Shown here: positions 9,359 to 17,396 of the stretch, piece by piece | Layout: each line of letters starts with the position of its first letter | How positions within the stretch are numbered: the stretch's first letter is position 1 | Assembly: GCF_018882335.1 (NCBI RefSeq) | Contig: NZ_JACVOS010000005.1 | Span: forward strand, 1-64,000 | Direction of reading: 5' to 3' | Length of the DNA stretch: 64,000 bases | From: Polynucleobacter sp. AM-25C3 | GTDB lineage: Bacteria; Pseudomonadota; Gammaproteobacteria; Burkholderiales; Burkholderiaceae | Translations under genes and position numbers: made by a program | Notes under the pieces: model-generated | What the model was told of the DNA's origin: nothing | Database searches by the model: none | Seen by the model: the letters and a program-made list of their open reading frames with translations, nothing else

Positions 9359-10584
9359 GTTCCACCCTCTACTCTTTGCTCAATCCCCTTTAAGGTCTGG
9401 ATGAGTTCTCGTAAGTCGTCAATACTGTGGTTTGCAGAAAATGTAATGCGTAGGCGAGAGCTACCAACAGGGACGGTGGGTGGCCGAATTGCCGGAATCC
9501 AGTACCCTGCTTTATCTAGTAACTGTGCTACTGCCAATGCGTTGGCATTACTTCCTAGAATCACTGGTTGAATAGGCGTGGATGAAGAGATCTTCTCCCA
9601 ATTGGAGAATGTCATTTCTTCCCGCCAAATTTCGATCAATTGGTTTAATTTTTTACGACGTTCAATACCTTCATTTCCCTCTATGATCTCCAGGCTCTTA
9701 AGAAGGGTATGTGCAATGGCTGGTGGTGTTGCTGTGCTGTAAATATAAGGGCGACCTTTTTGAATCAGCCATTCAATAAATGGGGCTGCTCCGCAAATAA
9801 AGGCGCCGCCGACACCGGCCGCTTTACCAAGTGTGCCGATATAAATAATTCTTTCTGAATGCACATTGGATTGCTCCAGAATGCCGTGACCGTGTTTGCC
9901 AAGCACACCAAACCCATGGGCATCATCTACCATCAGCAGCACATCATATTGCTCAGCGATTTGAAGCAATTTTTCTACTGGCGCAATATCGCCATCCATG
10001 CTGAAGACGCCGTCGACCACAATCAACTTAAGTGGATGTGCATCGTGCTTCAATGCATTCTCAAGCGAGTCGAGGTCTTGGTGATCAAACAAAGTCACAT
10101 TCGCTTTAGTTTGAGCGCTAGCTAAACGAATGCCATCAATCAAAGAGGCGTGATTCAGTTTGGCTGAATAGATGCTTGCCTCGCCCTGTTTGGCAAGTCT
10201 GGCTAGCCCGGTAATAGCGTTGATGTTAGCAAGATAGCCAGTGCTAAAGAATAAAGCTCGTGTATTCGGAATATGGGCGCTCTCAAAAGCGGCTAATTTT
10301 TTTTCAAGTAAGTCATGTGCAATGCTATGGCCACTAATCAAGTGAGAGGCGCCGCTGCCAACACCATATTTTTTGGCGCCTTCAGCAAGGGCTGCCACTA
10401 ATGCGGGGTGGTTTGCGAGACCTAAATAATCATTACTGCAAAAAGCTTTGAGCTCTCGGTTGTCAACTCTTGCTTTGGTGTCGCATGGTGACTCAGTGGT
10501 GCGCAGCTTACGCCTGAGAAGCCGTTCATCCAGACTGGCAATCTGGCCTTCAGCCATGTTGAGCGCATTGAAAGTTCTGCTCAT
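9355..10584 (-). CDS. bioF: 8-amino-7-oxononanoate synthase
   Basis: PLP enzyme joining pimeloyl-ACP (or CoA) and L-alanine to give KAPA in biotin synthesis. It has 409 residues of the alpha-oxoamine synthase family. Visible are SNDYLGLANHP, GSGASHLISGHS, the PLP-stacking region LFFSTGYLANI, MVDDAHGFGVLG and the Schiff-base lysine in GTLGKAAGVGGAFI. The C-terminal part GSSRLRITFSANH fits KAPA synthase rather than 2-amino-3-ketobutyrate ligase or ALA synthase, and the bio neighbours confirm it. Overlaps both bioA and bioD by 4 nt. No bioC or bioH lies in the window. Confidence 0.96.
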   Translation of the reverse strand: MSRTFNALNMAEGQIASLDERLLRRKLRTTESPCDTKARVDNRELKAFCSNDYLGLANHPALVAALAEGAKKYGVGSGASHLISGHSIAHDLLEKKLAAFESAHIPNTRALFFSTGYLANINAITGLARLAKQGEASIYSAKLNHASLIDGIRLASAQTKANVTLFDHQDLDSLENALKHDAHPLKLIVVDGVFSMDGDIAPVEKLLQIAEQYDVLLMVDDAHGFGVLGKHGHGILEQSNVHSERIIYIGTLGKAAGVGGAFICGAAPFIEWLIQKGRPYIYSTATPPAIAHTLLKSLEIIEGNEGIERRKKLNQLIEIWREEMTFSNWEKISSSTPIQPVILGSNANALAVAQLLDKAGYWIPAIRPPTVPVGSSRLRITFSANHSIDDLRELIQTLKGIEQRVEGGT

Positions 10585-11927
10585 GCAAGTGCTCGATCTA
10601 AAGCACGCTGTACGGATGCGCCCATTTGCATCGCTTCATCGGTTGAAAGAATATACGGGGGCATTAGATAAATCGTATTGCCAATTGGCCTGATGAGTAC
10701 ACCCTCATCCAGACTTGCTGTAAACATTTCTCGTGAAAAAGTATTTGGGCGTTTGAGCGATTCTGACTTGACATCAAATGCCAGGATCATGCCCTGCTGA
10801 CGCCAATGTTCAATACGAGCATCTGCTTTTGCCCAAGCAAAAGCATTTGCAAGATCATTACTGCGCTCAATATTTTTTTCAAGAACAGATTCAGTTTCAA
10901 AAATTTCTAAGCAGGCGAGGGCGGCAGCACATGCTAGCGGATTGCCCGTATAGGAATGTGAATGTAGGAAGCCTTGTTGTGTTTTATCACCATAAAAGGC
11001 GCGATAAATCATATCCGTAGTCATGGAAAGTGAGAGCGGAAGGTAACCGCCACTAATGCCTTTGGACAGGGTTAAGAAGTCTGGCCAGATTCCGGCATGT
11101 TCGCAAGCAAAAAACTTTCCTGAACGACCACAGCCCACGGCAATTTCATCGGCGATGAGGTGAACGTCGTAGCGATCGCAGAGTGCTCGTACTAATCGCA
11201 GATATTCCGGTGAGTACATTGCCATCTGTCCGGCGCATTGAATGAGTGGTTCAACAATGATGGCGGCAATATTTTGATGTTCGGATTGCAATAACTCTTC
11301 TAATTTTTTTGCGGCATGCTTAGCAACATCCTCAGCATCTTCACCTGCTTGTGCCTTTCGTGCGTCAGGAGATGAAACAGTGAATACATCTTGCAAGAGC
11401 TCGCCATAGGCCTCCCGAAAGATCGCAACGTCAGTCACCGCTAGTGCGCCTAAAGTTTCTCCGTGGTAACCATTTTCTAAGCAAACAAATTTTTTCTTTT
11501 GCGGCTTATTATTTAGTCGCCAAAAATGGTGACTCATCTTTAGGGCAATCTCTACCGCAGAGGCACCATCGGATGCGTAAAACACATGACCCAGATGTCC
11601 TTGAGTTAAAGCGGATAGTTTTTCTGAAAGCGCTACTACTGGGGGGTGTGTAAATCCAGCGAGCATGACATGCTCAATTTTTTCCAGCTGATTGCTAATG
11701 GCTTGATTGATTCGGGGATTAGAGTGACCAAATAGATTGGTCCACCAAGAGCTAATGCAATCGAGGAGCGCGTTGTCTTTTTCATCAAAGAGCCACGCAC
11801 CCTTACCGCGGGTGATCGCAATTAAGGGTAGGGATTCGTGATGCTTCATCTGTGTGCAGGGATGCCATACGGCATTTAGGCTGCGATCAACCAGTGACAT
11901 TTGATTTGGATCAGAAATATGCTTCAT
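10581..11927 (-). CDS. bioA: adenosylmethionine-8-amino-7-oxononanoate aminotransferase
   Basis: Class III PLP aminotransferase that uses S-adenosylmethionine as amino donor to turn KAPA into 7,8-diaminopelargonate. It has 448 residues. Characteristic segments are VWHPCTQMKHHESLPLI, ISSWWTNLFGHSNPRIN, LIADEIAVGCGRSGKFFACE and the PLP lysine in LTLSKGISGGYLPLS; HSHSYTGNPLACAAA is the cofactor phosphate region. First gene of the minus-strand bioAFD unit, divergent from bioB across 89 bp. Confidence 0.96.
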   Translation of the reverse strand: MKHISDPNQMSLVDRSLNAVWHPCTQMKHHESLPLIAITRGKGAWLFDEKDNALLDCISSWWTNLFGHSNPRINQAISNQLEKIEHVMLAGFTHPPVVALSEKLSALTQGHLGHVFYASDGASAVEIALKMSHHFWRLNNKPQKKKFVCLENGYHGETLGALAVTDVAIFREAYGELLQDVFTVSSPDARKAQAGEDAEDVAKHAAKKLEELLQSEHQNIAAIIVEPLIQCAGQMAMYSPEYLRLVRALCDRYDVHLIADEIAVGCGRSGKFFACEHAGIWPDFLTLSKGISGGYLPLSLSMTTDMIYRAFYGDKTQQGFLHSHSYTGNPLACAAALACLEIFETESVLEKNIERSNDLANAFAWAKADARIEHWRQQGMILAFDVKSESLKRPNTFSREMFTASLDEGVLIRPIGNTIYLMPPYILSTDEAMQMGASVQRALDRALA

Positions 11928-12016
11928 GTTTGGTATTTGACCACTAGTTTTTCCTAATTTAGGCCTGTATCTGTTATGTTTATGCCTTGAATTAATCTAT
12001 TTTCTGGAATTCGACT
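11928..12016. promoter_or_regulatory. bioA-bioB divergent intergenic region
   Basis: This 89-bp gap must hold the promoters of both bioAFD and bioB. A short palindrome CCTAA-T-TTAGG is at 11953-11963. I see no long dyad resembling the BirA operator of enterobacteria (TTGTAAACC-type half-sites). Regulation therefore cannot be assigned from sequence. Confidence 0.3.
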
Positions 12017-13054
12017 ATGCAGGCCACCCAAACTACTGAAAAACCCCTCACCCACGTCAAATCCCAAAAGGATTTGCAGAAAGAGGTAGACGCTTCAGGC
12101 GCTTGGTCTGTGGCTCAAATTGAGGCGCTTTTTGCCCTCCCATTTAGCGATCTGATCTTTAGGGCGCAAGAGACTCACCGCGCTAACTTCCCTGACGGCG
12201 ATGTGGAATTAGCGACCCTGCTGTCGATTAAGACTGGTGGCTGCCCTGAGGATTGCGGCTATTGCCCGCAGGCCGCCCGGTATGACACGGATGTTAAAGC
12301 CAATAAGTTAATGGATTTAGACGAAGTGCTGGAGGCTGCCAAGGCTGCCAAGGCTGCTGGATCTAACCGGTTTTGCATGGGCGCTGCTTGGCGCGAGCCT
12401 AAAGATCGTGATATTGAAAAAGTAACGGCCATGATTAAAGGCGTCAAGGCCTTAGGCCTTGAAACCTGTGCCACTCTAGGGATGCTGGAGGCTGGCCAGG
12501 CTCAAGCCCTTCAGGAGGCCGGCTTGGACTTCTATAACCATAATTTAGATACTAGCGAGGACTTCTATCGCTCAGTTATTTCTACGCGGGGCTATCAAGA
12601 CCGTTTAGACACGATTTCAAATGTGCGCGCTGCTGGTATGTCAGTTTGTTGCGGCGGCATTGTTGGTATGGGTGAGTCCCGCGAGCAACGTGCGGCATTT
12701 TTAGCCCGTTTGGCCAATTTGAGTCCATACCCAGAGTCAGTACCGATTAACCATCTGGTTCCTGTGGCTGGCACTCCTTTAGAAGATCAGAAACCTTTGG
12801 ATCCATTGGAGTTTGTCAGAACGATTGCCGTAGCCCGTATCACCATGCCTCATGCACGAGTACGTCTGTCAGCTGGTCGCCAGGAGCTCGGACGAGCGGT
12901 TCAGGCCATGTGCTTCCAGGCGGGTGCAAACTCAATTTTCTATGGTGAGCAACTACTCACTACCGGTAACCCTGAGGCAGAACAAGACCGCGAACTCTTG
13001 GCCGAGTTAGGCTTAAAGACCAAGCAAAGCTGCAAAGCAGAGGTTTTGGTCTAA
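12017..13054 (+). CDS. bioB: biotin synthase
   Basis: Radical SAM enzyme inserting sulfur into dethiobiotin. It has 345 residues. The SAM [4Fe-4S] cluster motif C-x3-C-x2-C is at Cys76, Cys80 and Cys83 ([12 protein letters not shown]). The auxiliary cluster ligands typical of BioB appear in [24 protein letters not shown] and [12 protein letters not shown]; the arginine ligand is in [11 protein letters not shown]. The N-terminal ~25 residues before the core are polar and variable. Divergent from bioAFD and 15 nt upstream of coq7. Confidence 0.97.
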   Translation: MQATQTTEKPLTHVKSQKDLQKEVDASGAWSVAQIEALFALPFSDLIFRAQETHRANFPDGDVELATLLSIKTGGCPEDCGYCPQAARYDTDVKANKLMDLDEVLEAAKAAKAAGSNRFCMGAAWREPKDRDIEKVTAMIKGVKALGLETCATLGMLEAGQAQALQEAGLDFYNHNLDTSEDFYRSVISTRGYQDRLDTISNVRAAGMSVCCGGIVGMGESREQRAAFLARLANLSPYPESVPINHLVPVAGTPLEDQKPLDPLEFVRTIAVARITMPHARVRLSAGRQELGRAVQAMCFQAGANSIFYGEQLLTTGNPEAEQDRELLAELGLKTKQSCKAEVLV

Positions 13055-13069
13055 GGCTTTAGAAGTTAA

Positions 13070-13699
13070 ATGGCACTAGTAGACCGCTTCATTATTGAGT
13101 TTGATGCGGCACTTCGCTCGGTTGTCGGGGGCGCTCATGCTCATCGACCAACCCCTGGATCTGAAGCCCAATTAACTGGTTTATTGGATGCCAAGGAGCG
13201 AGAGCATGCGGCAGGATTGATGCGCGTAAATCATGTTGGCGAAGTCTGCGCCCAGGCACTGTATCAATCTCAAAAATTAGTGGCTCGCAACCCAGAAATT
13301 CAGCAGATGCTAGATCATTCTGGCCAGGAAGAAATGGACCATTTAGCTTGGTGCGAAACTCGTCTGCAAGAGTTGGGTTCTCATACTAGTTACCTCAATC
13401 CAATCTGGTATGCAGGATCCTTCGCAATCGGCTTGGCTGCTGGCTTAGCGGGCGATAAGTGGAGTCTGGGCTTTGTCGCAGAAACCGAAAAACAGGTGGA
13501 AAATCATCTAGAGAGTCATCTCGAAAAATTGCCCGCAGAAGATCACCGTTCACGTGCGATTGTTGACCAAATGCGCATCGATGAAATTGAGCATGGACAA
13601 GCGGCAATTTCTGCTGGTGGAGCAGTTTTGCCGGAGCCGATTAAAAAGTTAATGCAGGCAATGTCCAAGGTCATGACGACGACTGCTTACAAAATTTAA
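13070..13699 (+). CDS. coq7: 2-nonaprenyl-3-methyl-6-methoxy-1,4-benzoquinol hydroxylase (Coq7 family)
   Basis: Diiron hydroxylase for the last ring hydroxylation of ubiquinone synthesis. The 209-residue four-helix protein has the iron ligands in NHVGEVC (Glu58), [12 protein letters not shown] (Glu88, His91), ETEKQVENH (Glu140) and DEIEHGQAA (Glu172, His175). This protein replaces UbiF in many betaproteobacteria. Its prenyl-tail partner, a polyprenyl diphosphate synthase, is encoded at 52882-53886. It is followed by 270 bp of AT-rich non-coding DNA before the dcw cluster. Confidence 0.95.
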   Translation: MALVDRFIIEFDAALRSVVGGAHAHRPTPGSEAQLTGLLDAKEREHAAGLMRVNHVGEVCAQALYQSQKLVARNPEIQQMLDHSGQEEMDHLAWCETRLQELGSHTSYLNPIWYAGSFAIGLAAGLAGDKWSLGFVAETEKQVENHLESHLEKLPAEDHRSRAIVDQMRIDEIEHGQAAISAGGAVLPEPIKKLMQAMSKVMTTTAYKI

Positions 13700-13733
13700 T
13701 TCCAAATTAATTTTTCGGATATATTTATTCAGA

Positions 13734-13755
13734 ATACTGTTTATTAATACAGTAT
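13734..13755. promoter_or_regulatory. LexA-type palindrome upstream of mraZ
   Basis: The sequence is ATACTGT-N8-ACAGTAT with perfect 7-bp arms, matching CTGT-N8-ACAG, the SOS box form used by LexA in gamma- and betaproteobacteria. It lies 236 bp (start to start) upstream of the mraZ ATG and 34 bp after the coq7 stop. No convincing small gene follows it on either strand. The same arms recur at 58865-58886. LexA binding is an inference. Confidence 0.5.
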
Positions 13756-13864
13756 ATTTACCTATTATTAGGTTAAATAGCTAAGATCTATTCTTAAGTA
13801 TATTTTCCAAGCCATTGTTTCAAGTAGCATTTTTATAACTACCATTTTCTCAACACATCACGCT

Positions 13865-13915
13865 AAGTGTTTGTAATTGCTAGGGAATTTCCTAAAAAAT
13901 TACCCAAAAACACTT
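13865..13915. repeat. 51-bp interrupted inverted repeat upstream of the dcw promoter
   Basis: Nested arms AAGTGTTT / AAACACTT (outer, 8 bp), GTAATT / AATTAC (middle) and TAGG / CCTA (inner) form a long imperfect dyad with a four-base bulge on the right side. The right outer arm runs into the -35 hexamer of the mraZ promoter. It could be an operator or an extruded hairpin. No known site is recognised. Confidence 0.5.
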
Positions 13916-13942
13916 GACCCTCTTATTGCGATCCTCTAAAGT
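13914..13942 (+). promoter_or_regulatory. probable sigma-70 promoter of the dcw cluster
   Basis: TTGACC (13914-13919), a 17-bp spacer and TAAAGT (13937-13942) form a good sigma-70 promoter ending 27 bp before the mraZ ATG. The -10 overlaps the first MraZ-type repeat, the expected arrangement for MraZ autorepression. Confidence 0.65.
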
Positions 13943-13966
13943 GGGAGGAAGTGTGAAAAAGTGGGG
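13941..13966 (+). promoter_or_regulatory. MraZ operator (three 10-bp spaced GTGKGR repeats)
   Basis: GTGGGA, GTGTGA and GTGGGG occur at 13941, 13951 and 13961, exactly 10 bp apart, ending 3 bp before the mraZ start. This matches the known MraZ target of tandem TGGG-type repeats one helical turn apart, upstream of mraZ. The repeats overlap both the promoter and the ribosome-binding region, so MraZ probably represses its own operon here. Confidence 0.8.
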
Positions 13967-13969
13967 TAA

Positions 13970-14401
13970 ATGGTGTTTCAAGGTGCGTCAGCTCTCAATT
14001 TAGATGCAAAAGGCCGCATGTCTGTGCCGGCAAAGCATCGTGACGCCTTGTTAGTTCAAGGCGAGGGCCGAATTACGCTTACCAAGCACCCTGATGGATG
14101 CCTCCTTTTATTCCCCCGCCCGGAGTGGGAAACCTTTCGATCTCGCGTAGCGCAATTACCGATGGATGCCCATTGGTGGCGTCGAATCTTCCTTGGTAAT
14201 GCTGCAGAAGTGGATTTGGATAGCGCCGGAAGAATTTTGGTGAGTCCGGAGTTGCGATCAGCTGCTGGTATTGAAAAAGAAGTGATGCTGCTCGGAATGG
14301 GTAGTCATCTGGAGTTGTGGGACGCCGCTACTTACGCTGCAAAAGAACAGGCTGCCATTGCACAAGGTATGCCTGAAGCCCTGAAGCAATTTAATTTTTG
14401 A
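13970..14401 (+). CDS. mraZ: transcriptional regulator MraZ
   Basis: DNA-binding protein of the dcw cluster, with two tandem SpoVT/AbrB-like MraZ domains. It has 143 residues. Each half carries the family signature D-x-K-G-R-x-x-x-P ([14 protein letters not shown] near 12-25, and [13 protein letters not shown] near 85-97). First gene of the cluster, directly downstream of three GTGGG-type repeats. In E. coli MraZ represses the cluster and, in excess, disturbs division; a similar role is likely. Confidence 0.96.
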   Translation: MVFQGASALNLDAKGRMSVPAKHRDALLVQGEGRITLTKHPDGCLLLFPRPEWETFRSRVAQLPMDAHWWRRIFLGNAAEVDLDSAGRILVSPELRSAAGIEKEVMLLGMGSHLELWDAATYAAKEQAAIAQGMPEALKQFNF

Positions 14402-14413
14402 TGACAGGGTGCC

Positions 14414-15364
14414 ATGAACATAACTCATCGCCCAGTGTTACTGGCCGAGGCGGTGAAGGCGCTGATCAGTGGCCCACGCATCAATACTCTCGAAGCTTCA
14501 AAAAATCTACTCTTGATCGACGGGACCTTTGGGCGCGGTGGCCATACGCAAGCCCTACTTTCTCAATTACCTCCGAGTGCGCGAATGATTTCATTCGACA
14601 AGGATTTGGATGCAATTGCAGTAGCGGAAAAAATCAACGACCCACGTTTGCAAATAGTGCACGACAGTTTTGCGCAGATGGATCAGTACGCAGAACCAGA
14701 ATCAGTCGATGGCATTTTATTGGATTTGGGAATCAGTTCTCCACAAGTAGACGAAGCACATCGTGGCTTTTCATTTCGCAAGGACGGTCCGCTCGATATG
14801 CGGATGAATACGGATCACGGATTGACGGCAGCAGAATGGTTGGAGCAAGCATCGCAAGAGGACATCACTCGCGTGATTAAGGCTTATGGTGAGGAGCGTT
14901 TTGCATTTCAGATTGCTAAAGCTATTGTGGCTAAGCGAGAAGAGGGATTGTCGCCAAAAACAACCTTGCAATTAGCAAGCTTAGTAGCTAGCGTAGTTCG
15001 CACAAGAGAGGTGGGACAAGATCCTGCCACCAGAACTTTTCAAGCGCTTCGAATTTTTATCAATCGCGAGCTGGAAGATTTAGAACTCGGCTTGAAAGCA
15101 GCGCTTCATTTATTGAGGCCGGGTGCGCGATTGGCGGTGATTAGTTTTCATTCGCTTGAAGACCGTATCGTGAAGCAGTTCATGCAGTCACACTCCAAGG
15201 TTGAAGTGCCACGTGGTTTGCCAGTTCGCGATAGAGATCTACCGCAGAGCGCTCTGGAAATTATTGGACGCGTTAAACCTAGTGATGAAGAGGTTCGAGA
15301 GAATCCTCGTGCCCGTTCAGCCATCATGCGTATTGCTGAAAAACGTGCGGGAGTCATGGTTTGA
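14414..15364 (+). CDS. rsmH: 16S rRNA (cytosine(1402)-N(4))-methyltransferase
   Basis: SAM-dependent methyltransferase acting on C1402 of 16S rRNA in the decoding centre. It has 316 residues. The protein begins [20 protein letters not shown]-binding elements are [17 protein letters not shown] and [10 protein letters not shown]; the family motif [20 protein letters not shown] follows, and [14 protein letters not shown] [16 protein letters not shown] is near the C-terminus. Start ATG 14414 lies 12 nt after mraZ. Its last four bases overlap the TTG start of ftsL. Confidence 0.96.
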   Translation: MNITHRPVLLAEAVKALISGPRINTLEASKNLLLIDGTFGRGGHTQALLSQLPPSARMISFDKDLDAIAVAEKINDPRLQIVHDSFAQMDQYAEPESVDGILLDLGISSPQVDEAHRGFSFRKDGPLDMRMNTDHGLTAAEWLEQASQEDITRVIKAYGEERFAFQIAKAIVAKREEGLSPKTTLQLASLVASVVRTREVGQDPATRTFQALRIFINRELEDLELGLKAALHLLRPGARLAVISFHSLEDRIVKQFMQSHSKVEVPRGLPVRDRDLPQSALEIIGRVKPSDEEVRENPRARSAIMRIAEKRAGVMV

Positions 15365-15627
15365 ATCGCGCTACTCTGACGCTGCTCGCTTTGTTATTGA
15401 TCTGCGCCTTATCTTTGGTTGCCGCACAACAGCGTGCTCGTAAGTTATTTATTGCATTAGAGCGTGCGCAAATTGAGGAGCGCAAGCTCAATCAAGACTG
15501 GTTGCGTCTGGAATATGAGCAGCGAAATCTATCTAAGTCTGCACGGATTCGTGATGTTGCTCGAAATCAGTTGCACATGGTTCCCATCTCTCCAGAACGT
15601 ACTTTGTACTTGAAGGAGGCAAGATGA
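15361..15627 (+). CDS. ftsL: cell division protein FtsL
   Basis: Bitopic inner-membrane protein of the FtsQLB divisome complex. It has 88 residues: a short cytoplasmic N-terminus, one transmembrane helix (about 4-22) and a heptad-rich periplasmic coiled coil, as the family requires. The start appears to be TTG at 15361, overlapping the rsmH stop (TTGA). The next in-frame ATG is far into the coding region, so the TTG is the only reasonable choice. Overlaps ftsI by 4 nt. Confidence 0.9.
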   Translation: MNRATLTLLALLLICALSLVAAQQRARKLFIALERAQIEERKLNQDWLRLEYEQRNLSKSARIRDVARNQLHMVPISPERTLYLKEAR

Positions 15628-17396
15628 GGCCGGTAGGTTTCTCCACTACGCCCAATTTAGTATTGCGTTTGCCAATGTGGCGGTCACGCCTCATGCTATT
15701 CATGTTGTTCTTTGTCTTCATGTTGTTACTGATTCGCGCTTTCTGGATTCAAGGCCCAGGAAATGCTTTCTATGAAGCGAAAGGTATACGCGGAACACAG
15801 CGCGAGCTAGAGCTACCTGCTTCACGTGGAAAAATATTGGATCGCAATGGTCAAGTGATTGCTACGAGTTTGGAAGCAAAGTCAGTGATCGCCTATAACG
15901 ATACTGTTCCGGATGACTTGGCTGCGGACAAGGTTCAAAAGTTGGCAAGCCTATTACAGATAAGCGAATCAGAATTACGTAAAAAATTAAAAGAAGAGCG
16001 TAAGCAGATTTTCTTAAAGCGCCAAGTAGATCCAGAAGTGGCGCAACAAATTAAGCAATTAGAGATTCCCGGTATTGGTTTGAATAATGAATACCGCCGC
16101 TTCTATCCTGAGGGTGAGGCGATGGCGCACGTTGTTGGCTTCACCAATGTTGAAGACCGCGGCCAGGAGGGCATGGAGCTCTCTAGAGAAAAAGAATTGG
16201 CTGGGCACCCTGGCGCACGTCGCGTAGTAGTGGATCGCTTGGGTCGCGTGGTGGAGGACGTAGCCATTCTGCAGTTGCCACAAAACGGAAAAGATTTGCA
16301 ACTCTCGATTGATAGCAAAATTCAGTTTCTTGCCTATAACGCTGTGAAAAATGCTGTCGAGCAACATCGTGCAAGTGCTGGCGGGGCAGTTGTGTTGGAT
16401 ACGCAGACTGGTGAAATATTGGCTCTAGCAAATTACCCAAGCTATAACCCCAATGATCGCAAGAAATTAAATGGTGAGCAATTACGTAACCGTGTTTTAA
16501 CGGATACCTTTGAGCCTGGCTCTACATTGAAGCCTTTAACTGTGGCAATTGCCTTAGAGAAGGGCGTTATTACTCCAAATACCAATATGGTGATTGGTGC
16601 CAAATACTTAATTGGCCCAAAACCAATTACGGATACTCACCCGTACGGCAATCTTACTGTTGCTCAAATTATTCAAAAGTCGAGCAATATTGGTACGGCC
16701 AAAATTGCAATGAATAATCTATCTGCGGAAGAAATGTGGAATTTCTATACTTCTGTTGGTTTAGGTCAAGCGCCGAAGATTGGATTCCCTGGCGCAGTCT
16801 CAGGCACAGTGCACCCCTATAAAAAATGGGTACCATCAGATCAGGCGCGTATTGCTTTTGGCTACGGGATTTCAGCCTCACTCTTTCAGGTGGCTCGCGC
16901 CTACACCATCTTTGCGCGTGATGGTGAGTTGGTGCCGCTCACGATTGAACGTAGCCCAGACTTTAAGCCTGGCACTCATGTCATATCAGCAAAGACGGCT
17001 ATTGAAATGCGCACCATGATGGAGTCAGTAACAGAGCCTGGTGGAACAGCTATTAAAGCTCAGGCCGAAGGTTACCGAGTTGGTGGAAAAACAGGTACTG
17101 CACATAAGTTGGTGGGTAAGGGGTATGGTAATAAATATCGCGCCTACTTTGCAGGTCTAGCACCGATTAGTGCGCCGCGCATTGTTGTGGCGGTGATGAT
17201 CGATGAGCCGACTGGCGGAAGTCACTATGGCGGTGATGTTGCCGCACCGGTGTTCTCTACTATTGTGAGTGAGACACTCCGTACCTTGAATGTGTTGCCA
17301 GATAGTAATGTTAAGCAGATGACATTGCAGGATAAAAATCCTCTAGAAATTCAAAGTGCTTCAGTAAAAACTCATGCAGCGGTTTTAAAAAGATGA
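15624..17396 (+). CDS. ftsI: peptidoglycan transpeptidase FtsI (PBP3)
   Basis: Septum-specific class B penicillin-binding protein. It has 590 residues with one N-terminal transmembrane helix (about 23-41), a pedestal domain beginning at ELPASRGKILDRNG, and a transpeptidase domain. Catalytic motifs are all present: S-x-x-K in FEPGSTLKP (Ser near 300), S-x-N in QKSSNIGTAKI and K-T-G-T in VGGKTGTAHK (near 489). Works with FtsW, also encoded in this cluster. Overlaps ftsL and murE by 4 nt each. Confidence 0.97.
   Translation: MRPVGFSTTPNLVLRLPMWRSRLMLFMLFFVFMLLLIRAFWIQGPGNAFYEAKGIRGTQRELELPASRGKILDRNGQVIATSLEAKSVIAYNDTVPDDLAADKVQKLASLLQISESELRKKLKEERKQIFLKRQVDPEVAQQIKQLEIPGIGLNNEYRRFYPEGEAMAHVVGFTNVEDRGQEGMELSREKELAGHPGARRVVVDRLGRVVEDVAILQLPQNGKDLQLSIDSKIQFLAYNAVKNAVEQHRASAGGAVVLDTQTGEILALANYPSYNPNDRKKLNGEQLRNRVLTDTFEPGSTLKPLTVAIALEKGVITPNTNMVIGAKYLIGPKPITDTHPYGNLTVAQIIQKSSNIGTAKIAMNNLSAEEMWNFYTSVGLGQAPKIGFPGAVSGTVHPYKKWVPSDQARIAFGYGISASLFQVARAYTIFARDGELVPLTIERSPDFKPGTHVISAKTAIEMRTMMESVTEPGGTAIKAQAEGYRVGGKTGTAHKLVGKGYGNKYRAYFAGLAPISAPRIVVAVMIDEPTGGSHYGGDVAAPVFSTIVSETLRTLNVLPDSNVKQMTLQDKNPLEIQSASVKTHAAVLKR

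Noticed and set aside
11928-12016. BirA operator between bioA and bioB
   Set aside because: No pair of TTGTAAAC-like half-sites with the expected spacing.
13734-13760. Reading the mraZ-upstream palindrome as a relic left end of a second tnpB element
   Set aside because: Only the dyad matches; the following bases and the tnpB start sequence do not align well, and there is no tnpB fragment.
13771-13849. 26-codon minus-strand frame (MVVIKMLLETMAWK...) between coq7 and mraZ
   Set aside because: AT-rich, very short, no ribosome-binding site; could be chance. Considered because of the LexA-type box next to it.
14398-14880. 160-codon frame overlapping rsmH
   Set aside because: Out-of-frame with the clear RsmH protein, Ser/Arg-rich, no domain.
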